The notes: a model not told the origin generated them from the letters alone. Counted from the first letter of the stretch, positions 16,293 to 24,637 are shown. The stretch is DNA of 35,094 bases from Robiginitalea sp. (GCA_024638915.1 JAHEJJ010000022.1:1-35094); one strand, 5' to 3'. Made by a program: numbers and translations.

Positions 16293-16562
16293 TTACTTTC
16301 TGATGTTGAGTTCCTTGATGAGAGCACGGTATTTCTCGATATCTTTCTTCTTCAGATAATCGAGGAGGCTTCTTCGCTTACCCACCAAACGAACCAATGA
16401 ACGTTCTGTATTGTAATCTTTTTGATTATTCTTCAAATGGCCAGTGAGGTGATTGATACGATGGGTGAACAACGCAATTTGTGCCTCAGTCGAGCCGGTG
16501 TTTTTTTCTGATCCGCCGTACTTTTTAAAAATGTCGGCTTTGATTTCGCTTGTTAAATACAT
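16293..16562 (-). CDS. rpsO: 30S ribosomal protein S15
   Basis: 89 residues, exact family length. STEAQIALFTHRINHLTGHL and the Arg/Lys-rich RSLVRLVGKRRSLLDYLKKK are the conserved helices that bind 16S rRNA in the platform of the small subunit. The gene has a perfect -7 box at 16617-16624 and a leader of about 50 bases that contains a small hairpin. It is followed by its own terminator and then pnp. Confidence 0.98.
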   Translation of the reverse strand: MYLTSEIKADIFKKYGGSEKNTGSTEAQIALFTHRINHLTGHLKNNQKDYNTERSLVRLVGKRRSLLDYLKKKDIEKYRALIKELNIRK

Positions 16563-16595
16563 GCCAATATTATTGTTAATGATTTTTATGTATCC

Positions 16596-16610
16596 GATTG
16601 ATTTTCAATC
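16596..16610 (-). promoter_or_regulatory. Small hairpin in the rpsO leader
   Basis: GATTG/CAATC (16596-16600 with 16606-16610) with a 5-base loop lies in the predicted 5' untranslated region of rpsO. S15 represses its own messenger in several bacteria by leader structures. Five base pairs alone are weak evidence. Confidence 0.25.
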
Positions 16611-16616
16611 AGGCTG

Positions 16617-16624
16617 CAAAGATA
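16617..16624 (-). promoter_or_regulatory. -7 promoter element of rpsO
   Basis: TATCTTTG on the minus strand is a perfect TAnnTTTG box. TTG lies 17 bases upstream (16642-16644, read on the minus strand), giving a complete Bacteroidetes promoter. Confidence 0.65.
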
Positions 16625-16724
16625 GGAATATTTTTATTATCCAAAATGTTGATTTTTTTTAATCGGTATTAAACCTTTTGGTCCTTTCCAAGTCATAAGG
16701 CAGTAATGTTAAAAAATTGTTATT

Positions 16725-17597
16725 ATGAAATGTACCAAAAAGATGAAATTTGCAGGACTCTCACTTCTTGCGTTATTGTTTATTGTATCCTGTGATAAGG
16801 ATTCATCCACCGATCCGGTTCAAGAACAGCTGGTTCAGGACGAAACTTTTGAAACAGCGGATCTTCAGGCCAGTGATGAAGCCGAACTTATCTCGGAAGA
16901 AGTTCTTAACATCGGTGAAGATGTCTATGCTACCGATGAGATTGCGAGTAGCTCGAAAGGGTCGTATCATTCAGATTTTCTTCCTGATTGTGTGACCATC
17001 ACAACGGTGATCACCAGCACCACGAAGGAGAAAACAATCGATTTTGGAGAAGGTTGTGAACTTCCCAATGGGAATGTATTGAGCGGTATTATTTACCTGA
17101 GCTATGAAAAGGATATGGAACTGGCTCAGAAAACACTGAGTATGTCGCTCGAGAATTTCACCTTTAACGGGGTTTCCGTGGAAGGTGGGGCTTCTATACT
17201 GAGGATGAGGTCCAATGAAAATGGTAATCCACAATCTGATGCCGCCGCAGAATTCAGTGCTGAATGGCCGGGCGGTGGTACTGCCAGCTTCACAGGCAAC
17301 CGCACAAGAGAATGGATTGAAGGTTACGGAACAGGATTTTGGGGAGATAATGTGTTCCTGATCTCGGGAAAAGGAACCTATATGGGTCCTGCCGGAAATG
17401 TTTTTGTAAAAGAGGTTATTGAACCATTACGCAGGGAATTAGCCTGTAGGTTCATCGTTAGCGGAATCCTGGAAATTTCCAGGAATGATCTGACCGCAAG
17501 CCTCGATTTTGGCGATGGAAGTTGCGACGCGGTAGGAATTCTTACCTACCCCAACGGAGAAAGTGAGGAGATCTTTCTCAGGAGGTTTTTTAATTAA
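16725..17597 (+). CDS. Lipoprotein of unknown function with two DFG-x-C motifs
   Basis: 290 residues, not recognised. The hydrophobic stretch from 8 to 20 followed by FIVSC gives a lipobox with Cys23, so it is probably an outer-membrane or periplasmic lipoprotein. An ATG six codons further (16743) would also give a good signal peptide. After an acidic, flexible linker (about 25-80), two related pieces appear: IDFGEGC at 105-111 followed by LPNG, and LDFGDGSC at 260-267 followed by TYPNGE. The four mature-chain Cys (89, 111, 241, 267) could form two disulfides, as expected outside the cytoplasm. It is monocistronic, with a strong terminator directly behind. Confidence 0.8.
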   Translation: MKCTKKMKFAGLSLLALLFIVSCDKDSSTDPVQEQLVQDETFETADLQASDEAELISEEVLNIGEDVYATDEIASSSKGSYHSDFLPDCVTITTVITSTTKEKTIDFGEGCELPNGNVLSGIIYLSYEKDMELAQKTLSMSLENFTFNGVSVEGGASILRMRSNENGNPQSDAAAEFSAEWPGGGTASFTGNRTREWIEGYGTGFWGDNVFLISGKGTYMGPAGNVFVKEVIEPLRRELACRFIVSGILEISRNDLTASLDFGDGSCDAVGILTYPNGESEEIFLRRFFN

Positions 17598-17613
17598 AAC
17601 AGCTATGAAATGA

Positions 17614-17637
17614 AAGACCCGCGTTTGCGGGTCTTTT
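17614..17637 (+). terminator. Terminator after the lipoprotein gene
   Basis: A 10-bp GC-rich stem (17614-17623 with 17628-17637) with a GTTT loop and a run of T on the plus strand. It lies 16 bases after the lipoprotein stop and 2 bases from the accD stop, so it may serve both genes. Confidence 0.88.
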
Positions 17638-17638
17638 T

Positions 17639-18499
17639 TTATTTTCGAATCGGTCTGTTCTGGATAAGATCGATGTACAGGTTTATCTTGTCCTTTAAAT
17701 CCCTTCTGTGAACGATAAAATCCAAAAAACCGTGATCCATTACAAACTCTGAGGTCTGGAATCCTGGCGGCAAGTCTTTTCCGGTGGCTTCTTTTACCAC
17801 CCTTGGTCCTGCAAATCCTATCAAAGCACCGGGTTCTCCGATATTGATATCACCAAGCATAGCATAAGATGCCGTGGTTCCTCCGGTCGTTGGGTCTGTA
17901 CACAATGAGATATAAGGAATTTTCGCTTCTGCCAACTGGGCCAGCTTAGCAGAAGTTTTAGCCAATTGCATCAAAGATAAGGCGGCTTCCATCATTCGCG
18001 CACCACCGGATTTGGATATCATCAGAAAAGGAATTTTATTCTTGATGGAATAATCGATAGCCCTGGCGATCTTCTCCCCGACAACACTGCCCATAGAACC
18101 TCCGATAAAACTAAAATCCATACAGGCGATCACCAGATTTTCACCTTTTGATTTTCCTACCGCAGACCTTACCGCATCGTTTAGTCCGGTCTTTTTTTTG
18201 GCGGCAGCAAGCCGGTCTGAATACTTTTTGTTATCCGTGAATTTCAGCGGATCTTTTGAGGTGAGTTTAGGGTCGAGTTCTTTGAATTTATCGTCGTCGA
18301 AAAGGATCTCAAAATACTCTTTACTTCCTATCCGAACATGGTAGTCGTCTTCCGGACTAACATAAAAGTTCTTGGCAAGCTCTTCTGATTCTACGATTTT
18401 CCCTGTCGGAGACTTGTACCACAAGCCCTTAGGGGTGTCTTTCTTTTCTTCCGTGGCAGTCTGAATGCCTTTTTCCTTTCTTTTAAACCAGGCCGTCAT
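17639..18499 (-). CDS. accD: Acetyl-CoA carboxylase carboxyltransferase subunit beta, without zinc ribbon
   Basis: 286 residues. With AccA it transfers the carboxyl group from biotin to acetyl-CoA, the first step of fatty acid synthesis. The crotonase-like core is intact: [12 protein letters not shown] at about 162-173, PTTGGTTAS at 203-211, and GFAGPRV at 228-234. The N-terminus keeps the family pattern (WFKR..KGIQT, GLWYK, YHVRIGS), but the four zinc-binding Cys expected near 30, 33, 48 and 51 are Ser30, Gly33, Ser48 and Asp51. The zinc ribbon, important for activity in E. coli and S. aureus, must therefore fold without metal. It lies 27 bases downstream of fbaA, probably in one transcript. 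Confidence 0.95.
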   Translation of the reverse strand: MTAWFKRKEKGIQTATEEKKDTPKGLWYKSPTGKIVESEELAKNFYVSPEDDYHVRIGSKEYFEILFDDDKFKELDPKLTSKDPLKFTDNKKYSDRLAAAKKKTGLNDAVRSAVGKSKGENLVIACMDFSFIGGSMGSVVGEKIARAIDYSIKNKIPFLMISKSGGARMMEAALSLMQLAKTSAKLAQLAEAKIPYISLCTDPTTGGTTASYAMLGDINIGEPGALIGFAGPRVVKEATGKDLPPGFQTSEFVMDHGFLDFIVHRRDLKDKINLYIDLIQNRPIRK

Positions 18500-18526
18500 T
18501 ATCTTAGGTTTTAGTTGAAGAAATAA

Positions 18527-19594
18527 CTACAATGTGTCGACATTGTTTAGATCCTCAAACGCTTGTTTGAGACGCTGGACAAAGGTTTTTTCACCTTCGC
18601 GCAACCATACGCGCGGGTCGTACTTTTTCTTATTGGGCTGGTCTTCGCCTTCAGGATTGCCGATTTGACTTTGAAGGTAATCCCGATTCCCCTGGATATA
18701 GTCCCTGATACCGGTCATAAAGGCGTACTGCAGGTCCGTATCGATATTCATTTTGATCACTCCGTAACCTATGGCCTCCCTGATTTCTTCAAGTGAAGAA
18801 CCGGAGCCACCATGAAAAACAAAATCGATATGATTATGCCCCAGACCATATTTCTCAGAAATATAATCCTGTGAGTTTCTCAGGATCTTCGGGGTTAGTT
18901 TTACATTACCCGGTTTATACACTCCATGAACATTTCCAAAGGCCGCAGCAATGGTAAATCTCGGGCTTATTTTGGAGAGTTCTTCATAGGCGTAGGCCAC
19001 CTCTTCGGGCTGTGTATATAGTTTGGAATCGTCTACATCTGTGTTATCAACTCCGTCTTCTTCACCTCCTGTAATCCCAAGCTCGATTTCGAGTGTCATC
19101 CCCATTTTGCTCATGCGTGCGAGATAATCTTTGCAAATAGCGATATTTTCTTCGATCGGCTCCTCAGAAAGGTCGATCATATGAGAGCTGTAAAGCGGTT
19201 TGCCCGTGGCGGCATAATATTCTTCGCTGGCATCGAGCAATCCATCGATCCAGGGCAGGAGTTTTTTAGCGCAATGATCCGTATGCAGGATTACTGTAGC
19301 ACCATATGCCTCCGCCAGTTCATGGATATGTTTGGCCCCGGCTACGCCGCCTGCCACCGCTGCCTTTTGATTTTCGTTAGACAGCCCTTTACCAGCATTG
19401 AATTGTGCTCCCCCATTTGAAAATTGAATGATTACAGGAGCGTTGAGTTCTGCAGCGGTTTCCAGTACCGCGTTGACCGTACTCGACCCAATGACATTGA
19501 CAGCGGGTAAGGCGAAAGCATTTTCTTTCGCATATTTGAAGATCGCCTGAACTTCATCTCCGGTAGCAACGCCTGGTTTTATATTGTGGGACAT
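18527..19594 (-). CDS. fbaA: Fructose-bisphosphate aldolase, class II
   Basis: 355 residues from the ATG at 19594. A start at 19630 would overlap the promoter box. It splits fructose 1,6-bisphosphate in glycolysis and runs in reverse for gluconeogenesis. FALPAVNVIGSSTVNAV opens the barrel, HTDHC at 104-108 gives the catalytic Asp106 and zinc ligand His107, NVHGVYKPGNVKL and FHGGSGSS give the other zinc and phosphate contacts, and KMNIDTD is the closing strand. The length and the HTDHC form place it in class IIA, like E. coli FbaA. It has its own promoter and is followed closely by accD. Confidence 0.96.
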   Translation of the reverse strand: MSHNIKPGVATGDEVQAIFKYAKENAFALPAVNVIGSSTVNAVLETAAELNAPVIIQFSNGGAQFNAGKGLSNENQKAAVAGGVAGAKHIHELAEAYGATVILHTDHCAKKLLPWIDGLLDASEEYYAATGKPLYSSHMIDLSEEPIEENIAICKDYLARMSKMGMTLEIELGITGGEEDGVDNTDVDDSKLYTQPEEVAYAYEELSKISPRFTIAAAFGNVHGVYKPGNVKLTPKILRNSQDYISEKYGLGHNHIDFVFHGGSGSSLEEIREAIGYGVIKMNIDTDLQYAFMTGIRDYIQGNRDYLQSQIGNPEGEDQPNKKKYDPRVWLREGEKTFVQRLKQAFEDLNNVDTL

Positions 19595-19627
19595 AACAAG
19601 TTGTGTATTTGTTCGAATGAGATGAGG

Positions 19628-19635
19628 CAAATGTA
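19628..19635 (-). promoter_or_regulatory. -7 promoter element of fbaA
   Basis: TACATTTG on the minus strand, a perfect TAnnTTTG box, overlaps an in-frame ATG at 19630. Initiation downstream of it rules out that ATG and supports the start at 19594. Confidence 0.5.
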
Positions 19636-19650
19636 ATAAAATAATTAGGT

Positions 19651-22239
19651 CTAAAAAGGATAATTGATCCCAATTTGAAAGACCGCATTGGCGAAATTAT
19701 AATCACGAAACCATCTCCTTGAAGGTTCTTCCGCGGGGTTATAGGTCTTAAAACCAGTGTCTACTCTGAAGATGAAATAATTAAAATCATATCTAAGCCC
19801 AAACCCTGTTCCTAAAGCGATATCGGCCAGGGAACTTAATCCGTTGAAGGTGGCGTCCGGGTCCTCCACATTATCCAGTACATTCCAGATATTACCGGCA
19901 TCTGCGAAAAAGGCTCCTTTGAGACTTCCTGCCAGGGGGAAGCGGTATTCCAGGTTGAAGGACAGCTTAAAGTTGGCCTCGTTGAAGTCGTTAACATTAT
20001 CGGTACGGCCCGGACCTAATGAGTAGGGAAACCAGGCTCTGTTATCGTTAGATCCACCACCAAAGTAACTACGTACAAAAGGGATGTTATTCGAGTTGCC
20101 ATATGGAATGGCAATGCCTGCAAAGCTTCTGAAAGCTAGCACTTTGGAACGTCTCAGATCCCAATGCTTAATATATTCCACCTCGGTTTTTATGTATTGT
20201 GAGAACGGGACCCCGAATACCAGGCGATCGCCCACATCATTTTTTTCAAATGGGATAATATTGGATATTCCGGCCAATAAATTTCCCGCACTTTCAACCT
20301 TCAACCTGAGGTTATAGAAACTATTATCGTTGATATTGGCCTTATTGTTTCGATTAAAAGTATAATTACTGGCAAAGATCAGGTTGTTTTCAGTAAGCCT
20401 GATACGGCGTTCTTCAATGCTACGTACATCGCCGAAGTCATCTTCGGTAGAACTCACCGAGCCCGTGAGTATGGCACTGGTAAATCCTGTTGTACCATCC
20501 GGAATGATCAGGGCAAAGGGCACCAGTGGATCTCCCGTGGGTTCAAAGAAGTCTTCCAGACTGGGTTCGTCTGTATAATCCTGGGCAATGTCGTTCAGAT
20601 TATTGTAAGAAGACTGGTAGACATTAAAATAGCGGTCTCGGTTTACATTTCTGACATATTGTACATTAAGTAATTCGACCTGATGGTTTTTAAATATGGA
20701 AGGCGTCCAGTTATAGGCCAGAATGTTATTGAATGTCTGCTTGTCGAGCCCGATATTTTTCTGAAAGGTGGTACCTATAGTAATCCTTGTCCTTGGCAAG
20801 GTATAGCTAGGGACGATCTTCCGCGTATTGACAAAAGGAAAGACGAATCTCGGAAAAGATATATTGATATCTCCACCAATTTCCGTAAAAAACTGCTCGG
20901 TAGAGCTATCATCGCTCAAGAGACCAAAGGTACCTCTTGCGTTAAGGCTTAGAGTCTCTGCCCCACGGAAGATATTTCGCGACACCAAAGAGGTCCCTAT
21001 ACCTATTCCCAACCTTTGTATATTAGAATGAGTAACATCAAAATCCAGCCCGAGTGAGAATTTGGGTCTTGCCGCAAGATAAATATTCGAGGTCAGTTTC
21101 GATCCGGTACTATCTTCCACAAATACAATGTTGGGATACTTAAAAGTATTTAAGTTGGTGATCTGCCTAAGAGTACGAACGCGGTCTAGTTCCCTGTAAA
21201 TACTGTCTTTTTCTATAAATATAGCGTCGGTAAGTGCCTTGGGCTTGTACCGCAGTTTATCGGTATAGTAAATAGTGTAGTTGTTATATTCGATGGTTTT
21301 CAGACTGTCTTCATTTATATCAAATGCATGGTCGGGATAGATATTGATTTTTTTGAATTTGTAGATATTATAGGGTGAAGTGGTGATCGAAGTATCACCC
21401 CTTCGGCGCAGGTCCTCAATATTTAGTTCGACCTGAATGTGCTGGTCATCATTTGATGGGGTAGTGTCCCTTAATATATTATAGGTGATCGAGCTCTCCT
21501 GGAAATTATATACCCCTGAATTTCGGAAGAGGTTGGTGAGTCTCGAGCGCTCATTGTTGAAATCGGTTAAATTAAATTGCTTTTGAGCATTTATAAAAGA
21601 AGTTTTTTGGTGCCGTTTGTAAATAGAGTCAATAACAACCGATGAAATATCGCTACTGATAGAATCTACTATATAAGGTTTTCCCAGCTCGATGTAATAA
21701 TCAACGTCAGCCTGCTTTGCTTTTTTTCCGGTCACGATCTCATAATACGCCCGGTTATTAAAATAGCCTTTGCTGTCATAATAGGCACTAAGGCGGTTGG
21801 TCGATCTTCGCACTCGTGAAGTATCTATGATTACCGGGGCTTCTCCGATTTTTTTAAACCATTCACTATAGCCTTTTACCAGGAAGGATTCGCCTAGCCG
21901 GTTTACTTGTTTTGTCGACAATAGGTTGCTAAGCCTCTTCTCTCTTTTTTCTTTGCGGTGCAACCATTCTCTATACGATGAATCCGGATTCACCTTAGCG
22001 AGGTTATAAATATTCAAACGCATGGGAAATCCCAGGACAGTACTGTTGGGTTCCTGAACGATCAGGCTTTCAATTCCCTGGTCCTTAACCTTTTCCTGGT
22101 CGGCAAAAATGTTGTTTTTAGTGAGCAAAAGTTCATTTTCTCCCACTCTTTTAAGCGTATTACACGACGTGAAGAAGACCCCTATGGATAATAAACCTAT
22201 TTTTACAATTTTAATAGCAAAATACCCACGGGTTCTCAT
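19651..22239 (-). CDS. tamL: TamL-like outer membrane lipoprotein, Omp85/BamA superfamily
   Basis: 862 residues from the ATG at 22239. The signal ends in FFTSC, a lipobox with Cys26, so this Omp85 protein carries a lipid anchor; that is the mark of TamL, the TamA counterpart in Bacteroidetes. Periplasmic POTRA-like repeats follow (about 30-400), for example the segments with AYYDSKGYFNNRAYYE and LFRNSGVYNF. The C-terminal half is a 16-strand-type barrel with FGVPFSQYIKTEVEYIKHW, a VRSYFGGGSNDNRAW segment that corresponds to the region around lid loop 6, and a final beta-signal ending in Phe. It should help insert or lipid-supply the outer membrane together with TamB. No tamB lies next to it here. 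Confidence 0.85.
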   Translation of the reverse strand: MRTRGYFAIKIVKIGLLSIGVFFTSCNTLKRVGENELLLTKNNIFADQEKVKDQGIESLIVQEPNSTVLGFPMRLNIYNLAKVNPDSSYREWLHRKEKREKRLSNLLSTKQVNRLGESFLVKGYSEWFKKIGEAPVIIDTSRVRRSTNRLSAYYDSKGYFNNRAYYEIVTGKKAKQADVDYYIELGKPYIVDSISSDISSVVIDSIYKRHQKTSFINAQKQFNLTDFNNERSRLTNLFRNSGVYNFQESSITYNILRDTTPSNDDQHIQVELNIEDLRRRGDTSITTSPYNIYKFKKINIYPDHAFDINEDSLKTIEYNNYTIYYTDKLRYKPKALTDAIFIEKDSIYRELDRVRTLRQITNLNTFKYPNIVFVEDSTGSKLTSNIYLAARPKFSLGLDFDVTHSNIQRLGIGIGTSLVSRNIFRGAETLSLNARGTFGLLSDDSSTEQFFTEIGGDINISFPRFVFPFVNTRKIVPSYTLPRTRITIGTTFQKNIGLDKQTFNNILAYNWTPSIFKNHQVELLNVQYVRNVNRDRYFNVYQSSYNNLNDIAQDYTDEPSLEDFFEPTGDPLVPFALIIPDGTTGFTSAILTGSVSSTEDDFGDVRSIEERRIRLTENNLIFASNYTFNRNNKANINDNSFYNLRLKVESAGNLLAGISNIIPFEKNDVGDRLVFGVPFSQYIKTEVEYIKHWDLRRSKVLAFRSFAGIAIPYGNSNNIPFVRSYFGGGSNDNRAWFPYSLGPGRTDNVNDFNEANFKLSFNLEYRFPLAGSLKGAFFADAGNIWNVLDNVEDPDATFNGLSSLADIALGTGFGLRYDFNYFIFRVDTGFKTYNPAEEPSRRWFRDYNFANAVFQIGINYPF

Positions 22240-22245
22240 ACAAGT

Positions 22246-22253
22246 CAAAATTA
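22246..22253 (-). promoter_or_regulatory. -7 promoter element of tamL
   Basis: TAATTTTG on the minus strand is a perfect box, with TTT 19 bases upstream. It lies only 6 bases before the ATG at 22239, so the messenger would be almost leaderless, or another promoter upstream is used. Confidence 0.4.
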
Positions 22254-22263
22254 CACTATTTGA

Positions 22264-22998
22264 ATGGTTGTTAAAAACCAAATAAAGCTTATAAAAAATC
22301 TACAGCAAAAAAAGTACCGAAACCAACACGGACTCTTTGTTGCGGAGGGAATCAAGCTGGTAAAGGAACTGGTAAATTCGGGATTATTACCTGTTTGGGC
22401 CTATGCTACGGAAAACAATATCCTGGAGACATCAGGGGTGGAATATCAGAAGGTTTCCAATACTGTTTTAAAAAGAATGAGCGGGTTAAAATCACCTAAT
22501 AAAGTTCTTGCCGTATTCCAGATCCCCAAAGCCAAGCCGTTGGATTTTTCAGATTGGGTTCTGGCGCTAGACGATGTTAAAGACCCCGGTAATTTGGGAA
22601 CTATTATTCGCTTGTGCGATTGGTTTGGGATACGCCATTTGCTCTGTTCTCCTCAGACGGTAGATTGCTATAATCCCAAAACCTTACAGGCCACAATGGG
22701 ATCTGTAGCAAGGGTCAACCTGGTCTACGCACCGCTTCTGGAAACTATAGAACAAAGCGGTTTACCCGTCGTTGGCACTCTAATGGATGGTGATTCGGTC
22801 TATGATGCAGATTTAAGCGGTCCTGGGATATTGATTATGGGTAATGAGTCTCATGGAATTTGCCCGGAAATCGAGGATATGATAGATCAAAAGATCGGTA
22901 TTCCGAGGTTTGAGGATTCTAATATTGAAAGCCTGAATGTCGCTACGGCAACAGCCATACTACTCAGCGAGCTAAGGCGGGATGCTATTCGAAGGTGA
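22264..22998 (+). CDS. SpoU/TrmH-family rRNA 2'-O-methyltransferase
   Basis: 244 residues. The N-terminal substrate-binding part (about 1-90) contains KNLQQKKYRNQHGLFVAEG, as in RlmB/TsnR-like enzymes. The SPOUT catalytic domain has the three motifs: NLGTIIRLCDWFG (motif 1), LIMGNESHGI (motif 2) and IPRFEDSNIESLNVATATAI (motif 3), which form the knotted SAM site. It methylates a ribose in rRNA or tRNA; the exact nucleotide is not known. It starts 24 bases from the divergent tamL, and its 3' end overlaps the convergent porT by 14 bases. Confidence 0.92.
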   Translation: MVVKNQIKLIKNLQQKKYRNQHGLFVAEGIKLVKELVNSGLLPVWAYATENNILETSGVEYQKVSNTVLKRMSGLKSPNKVLAVFQIPKAKPLDFSDWVLALDDVKDPGNLGTIIRLCDWFGIRHLLCSPQTVDCYNPKTLQATMGSVARVNLVYAPLLETIEQSGLPVVGTLMDGDSVYDADLSGPGILIMGNESHGICPEIEDMIDQKIGIPRFEDSNIESLNVATATAILLSELRRDAIRR

Positions 22999-23683
22999 AA
23001 TTCACAAAAACTCCTCTGGTAAAAAGCCCGTCGATATTTCCGGTCCAGGGACTATTAGGATCGCTGTCGGGTACGAGTTCGTCTGTGATGGCAAAGATAC
23101 CACGGATGGAAGGGGAAAATTTAAAATAGCTGGTATAAAAATCGATACCAAAACCGATTTCGTAGTTGTACACAGATTTTTTCATTCTAAAAGTACCGCT
23201 GCTATTGTCATCGATGCTAGCTTCCTGAGCACTTAAATTCATGGAGGCCGACACACCACCGATGATGAAGGGTTTCCAGTTACCCAGGCGTAACGTGCTC
23301 ACTTTTAGCAAAAGCGGGAAATTGATATAGGTCGAATTCACTTCACGGATCGCGTCGCTGTCATCCGAAAAACCTGGAAAGCCCAGAATCCGTTTGGAAT
23401 AGAACAGCCCGGGTTCGAACCGCAGGTCGAGAAAATTGTTCAACCGCATTTCGCCAATAAGACCTACATTAAATCCAATGGATCGATCCACCAAGATATC
23501 GGGAAGGTCGTTCTTATAGGAAAATTTGAAATCAAATTGATTAAACCCCAGAAAATAACCCCAATTGAGGAAAGCCTTATCCTCGTTTTCGAGGTTGAGG
23601 ATGGGCTTCTCATTGAATTGAGCAAACACAGATGGTGTCCACAGCAAAAGAAGGCCTGTAATGATAATTAGGAATCTTCTCAT
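22985..23683 (-). CDS. porT: PorT-like outer membrane protein (type IX secretion / gliding)
   Basis: 232 residues from the ATG at 23683, 4 bases after the menG stop. A Sec signal (about 1-21) ends in VFAQ. The mature protein alternates polar and hydrophobic residues as in an eight-strand barrel, with FRFEP-type turns such as LRFEPGLFYSKR, INFPLLLKVS, KPFIIGGVSAS and a final strand ending FTFE. Size, pattern and location behind menG agree with PorT, a protein needed for assembly of the type IX secretion system. A generic outer-membrane barrel protein (PorT/OmpW-like fold) remains possible. Confidence 0.82.
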   Translation of the reverse strand: MRRFLIIITGLLLLWTPSVFAQFNEKPILNLENEDKAFLNWGYFLGFNQFDFKFSYKNDLPDILVDRSIGFNVGLIGEMRLNNFLDLRFEPGLFYSKRILGFPGFSDDSDAIREVNSTYINFPLLLKVSTLRLGNWKPFIIGGVSASMNLSAQEASIDDNSSGTFRMKKSVYNYEIGFGIDFYTSYFKFSPSIRGIFAITDELVPDSDPNSPWTGNIDGLFTRGVFVNFTFE

Positions 23684-23687
23684 TCGT

Positions 23688-24416
23688 CTATTTGATAGCT
23701 GTGTAAATAGTGGCCACGCCAAATGTCTGGGGCCGGTTCTCCATAGCTATAAACCCGATTTTTCCTAAAATATTGTTGAATTCTGTTCCATAAGGAAAGG
23801 CTGCAGCAGATTCCGACAAGTATGTATAGGCAGATTTGTCTTTGGAAAAGAGTTTTCCAATGAGCGGGAGTATGTATTTTGTATAGACCTTATACCCCTG
23901 TTTAAAAGGAAACTTTGTAGGTACGGATGTCTCCAAGATCACCAAAACCCCATCTTTTTTAAGTGTCCTGTATATCTCGGAAAGCCCCTTTTCTAAATGC
24001 TCAAAATTTCTTACACCGAAAGCTACGGTAATGGCATCGAAAACCTCATCGTCAAAGGGTAAATTCTCGCTATCCCCACAAATCATCTCTACCTTTTGGT
24101 CCAGGCCTTTGCTACTGATCTTTTCACGCCCAACCTCCAGCATCCCGGGGGAAAGATCCAGACCGATTACCTGAGCAATACCTTTGTCTGCCATTTGTAT
24201 GGCAAGATCTCCGGTGCCTGTGGCTATATCCAGGACATTTTTTGCACCTTTTTTCACAATCGTGTTGACCACTTTTTTTCTCCACTTCAGGTCGAAACCA
24301 AAAGATATAACCCGGTTCAATCCGTCGTAATCTTCCGAAATGGCATCGAACATCTGCTTTACCTGCTCCTTTTTACCTAGCTTTGAGTCTTTGTACGGTT
24401 TTACCTTTTCGGCCAT
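23688..24416 (-). CDS. menG: Demethylmenaquinone methyltransferase (MenG/UbiE)
   Basis: 242 residues. A class I SAM methyltransferase with the Rossmann motif [12 protein letters not shown], then [38 protein letters not shown] and the family-specific [18 protein letters not shown] region. It methylates demethylmenaquinone in the last step of menaquinone synthesis; Bacteroidetes use menaquinone, so MenG is preferred over UbiE. It shares a transcript with porT, 4 bases downstream. A perfect -7 box lies 18 bases before the start. Confidence 0.95.
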   Translation of the reverse strand: MAEKVKPYKDSKLGKKEQVKQMFDAISEDYDGLNRVISFGFDLKWRKKVVNTIVKKGAKNVLDIATGTGDLAIQMADKGIAQVIGLDLSPGMLEVGREKISSKGLDQKVEMICGDSENLPFDDEVFDAITVAFGVRNFEHLEKGLSEIYRTLKKDGVLVILETSVPTKFPFKQGYKVYTKYILPLIGKLFSKDKSAYTYLSESAAAFPYGTEFNNILGKIGFIAMENRPQTFGVATIYTAIK

Positions 24417-24433
24417 TTTTTATGATTTGCGGG

Positions 24434-24441
24434 CAAAGATA
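24434..24441 (-). promoter_or_regulatory. -7 promoter element of menG-porT
   Basis: TATCTTTG on the minus strand, a perfect TAnnTTTG box, 18 bases before the menG start. No TTG at the usual spacing. Confidence 0.5.
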
Positions 24442-24500
24442 ATACAATGAGGGCATAGGCAGGGTTTTCCGGTTCCAAAGTGAATTAAGTCTTGTATACC

Positions 24501-24540
24501 TTGCAGGCTTTTAACCGATAATTTATGTAATTTTGCAGGC
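24501..24540 (+). promoter_or_regulatory. trkA promoter with -7 box and a repeated 8-mer
   Basis: TAATTTTG at 24528-24535 is a perfect -7 box. TTGCAGGC occurs at 24501-24508 and again at 24533-24540, overlapping the box. The copies are 32 bases apart, close to three helical turns, which would suit two regulator contacts on one face of the DNA. TTG at 24501-24503 lies 24 bases from the box, slightly too far. Confidence 0.45.
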
Positions 24541-24565
24541 GGAACAATACCCGGATTCAAGGGCT

Positions 24566-24637
24566 TTAAGAACGATCGTAATAAGGCGCGCCTAACACGA
24601 TCGTATCGCCCTGATCTTAACCAGGAAATCGATCGAT
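24566..24637 (+). promoter_or_regulatory. Palindrome-rich leader of trkA
   Basis: Two copies of the self-complementary 8-mer ACGATCGT (24572-24579 and 24597-24604) flank the self-complementary GGCGCGCC (24585-24592). TTAAGA (24566-24571) and TCTTAA (24615-24620) extend the arms. A further palindrome, ATCGATCGAT (24628-24637), covers the first two bases of the trkA start codon. In RNA this can fold as a hairpin with a self-complementary GC loop; in DNA it offers several dimer sites. Confidence 0.6.

Noticed and set aside
24500-24513. A 14-base match between the trkA promoter region and the 3' arm of the tRNA-Arg terminator (107-120)
   Set aside because: In 35 kb one or two chance matches of this length are expected, and the trkA side has no partner arm to make a terminator.
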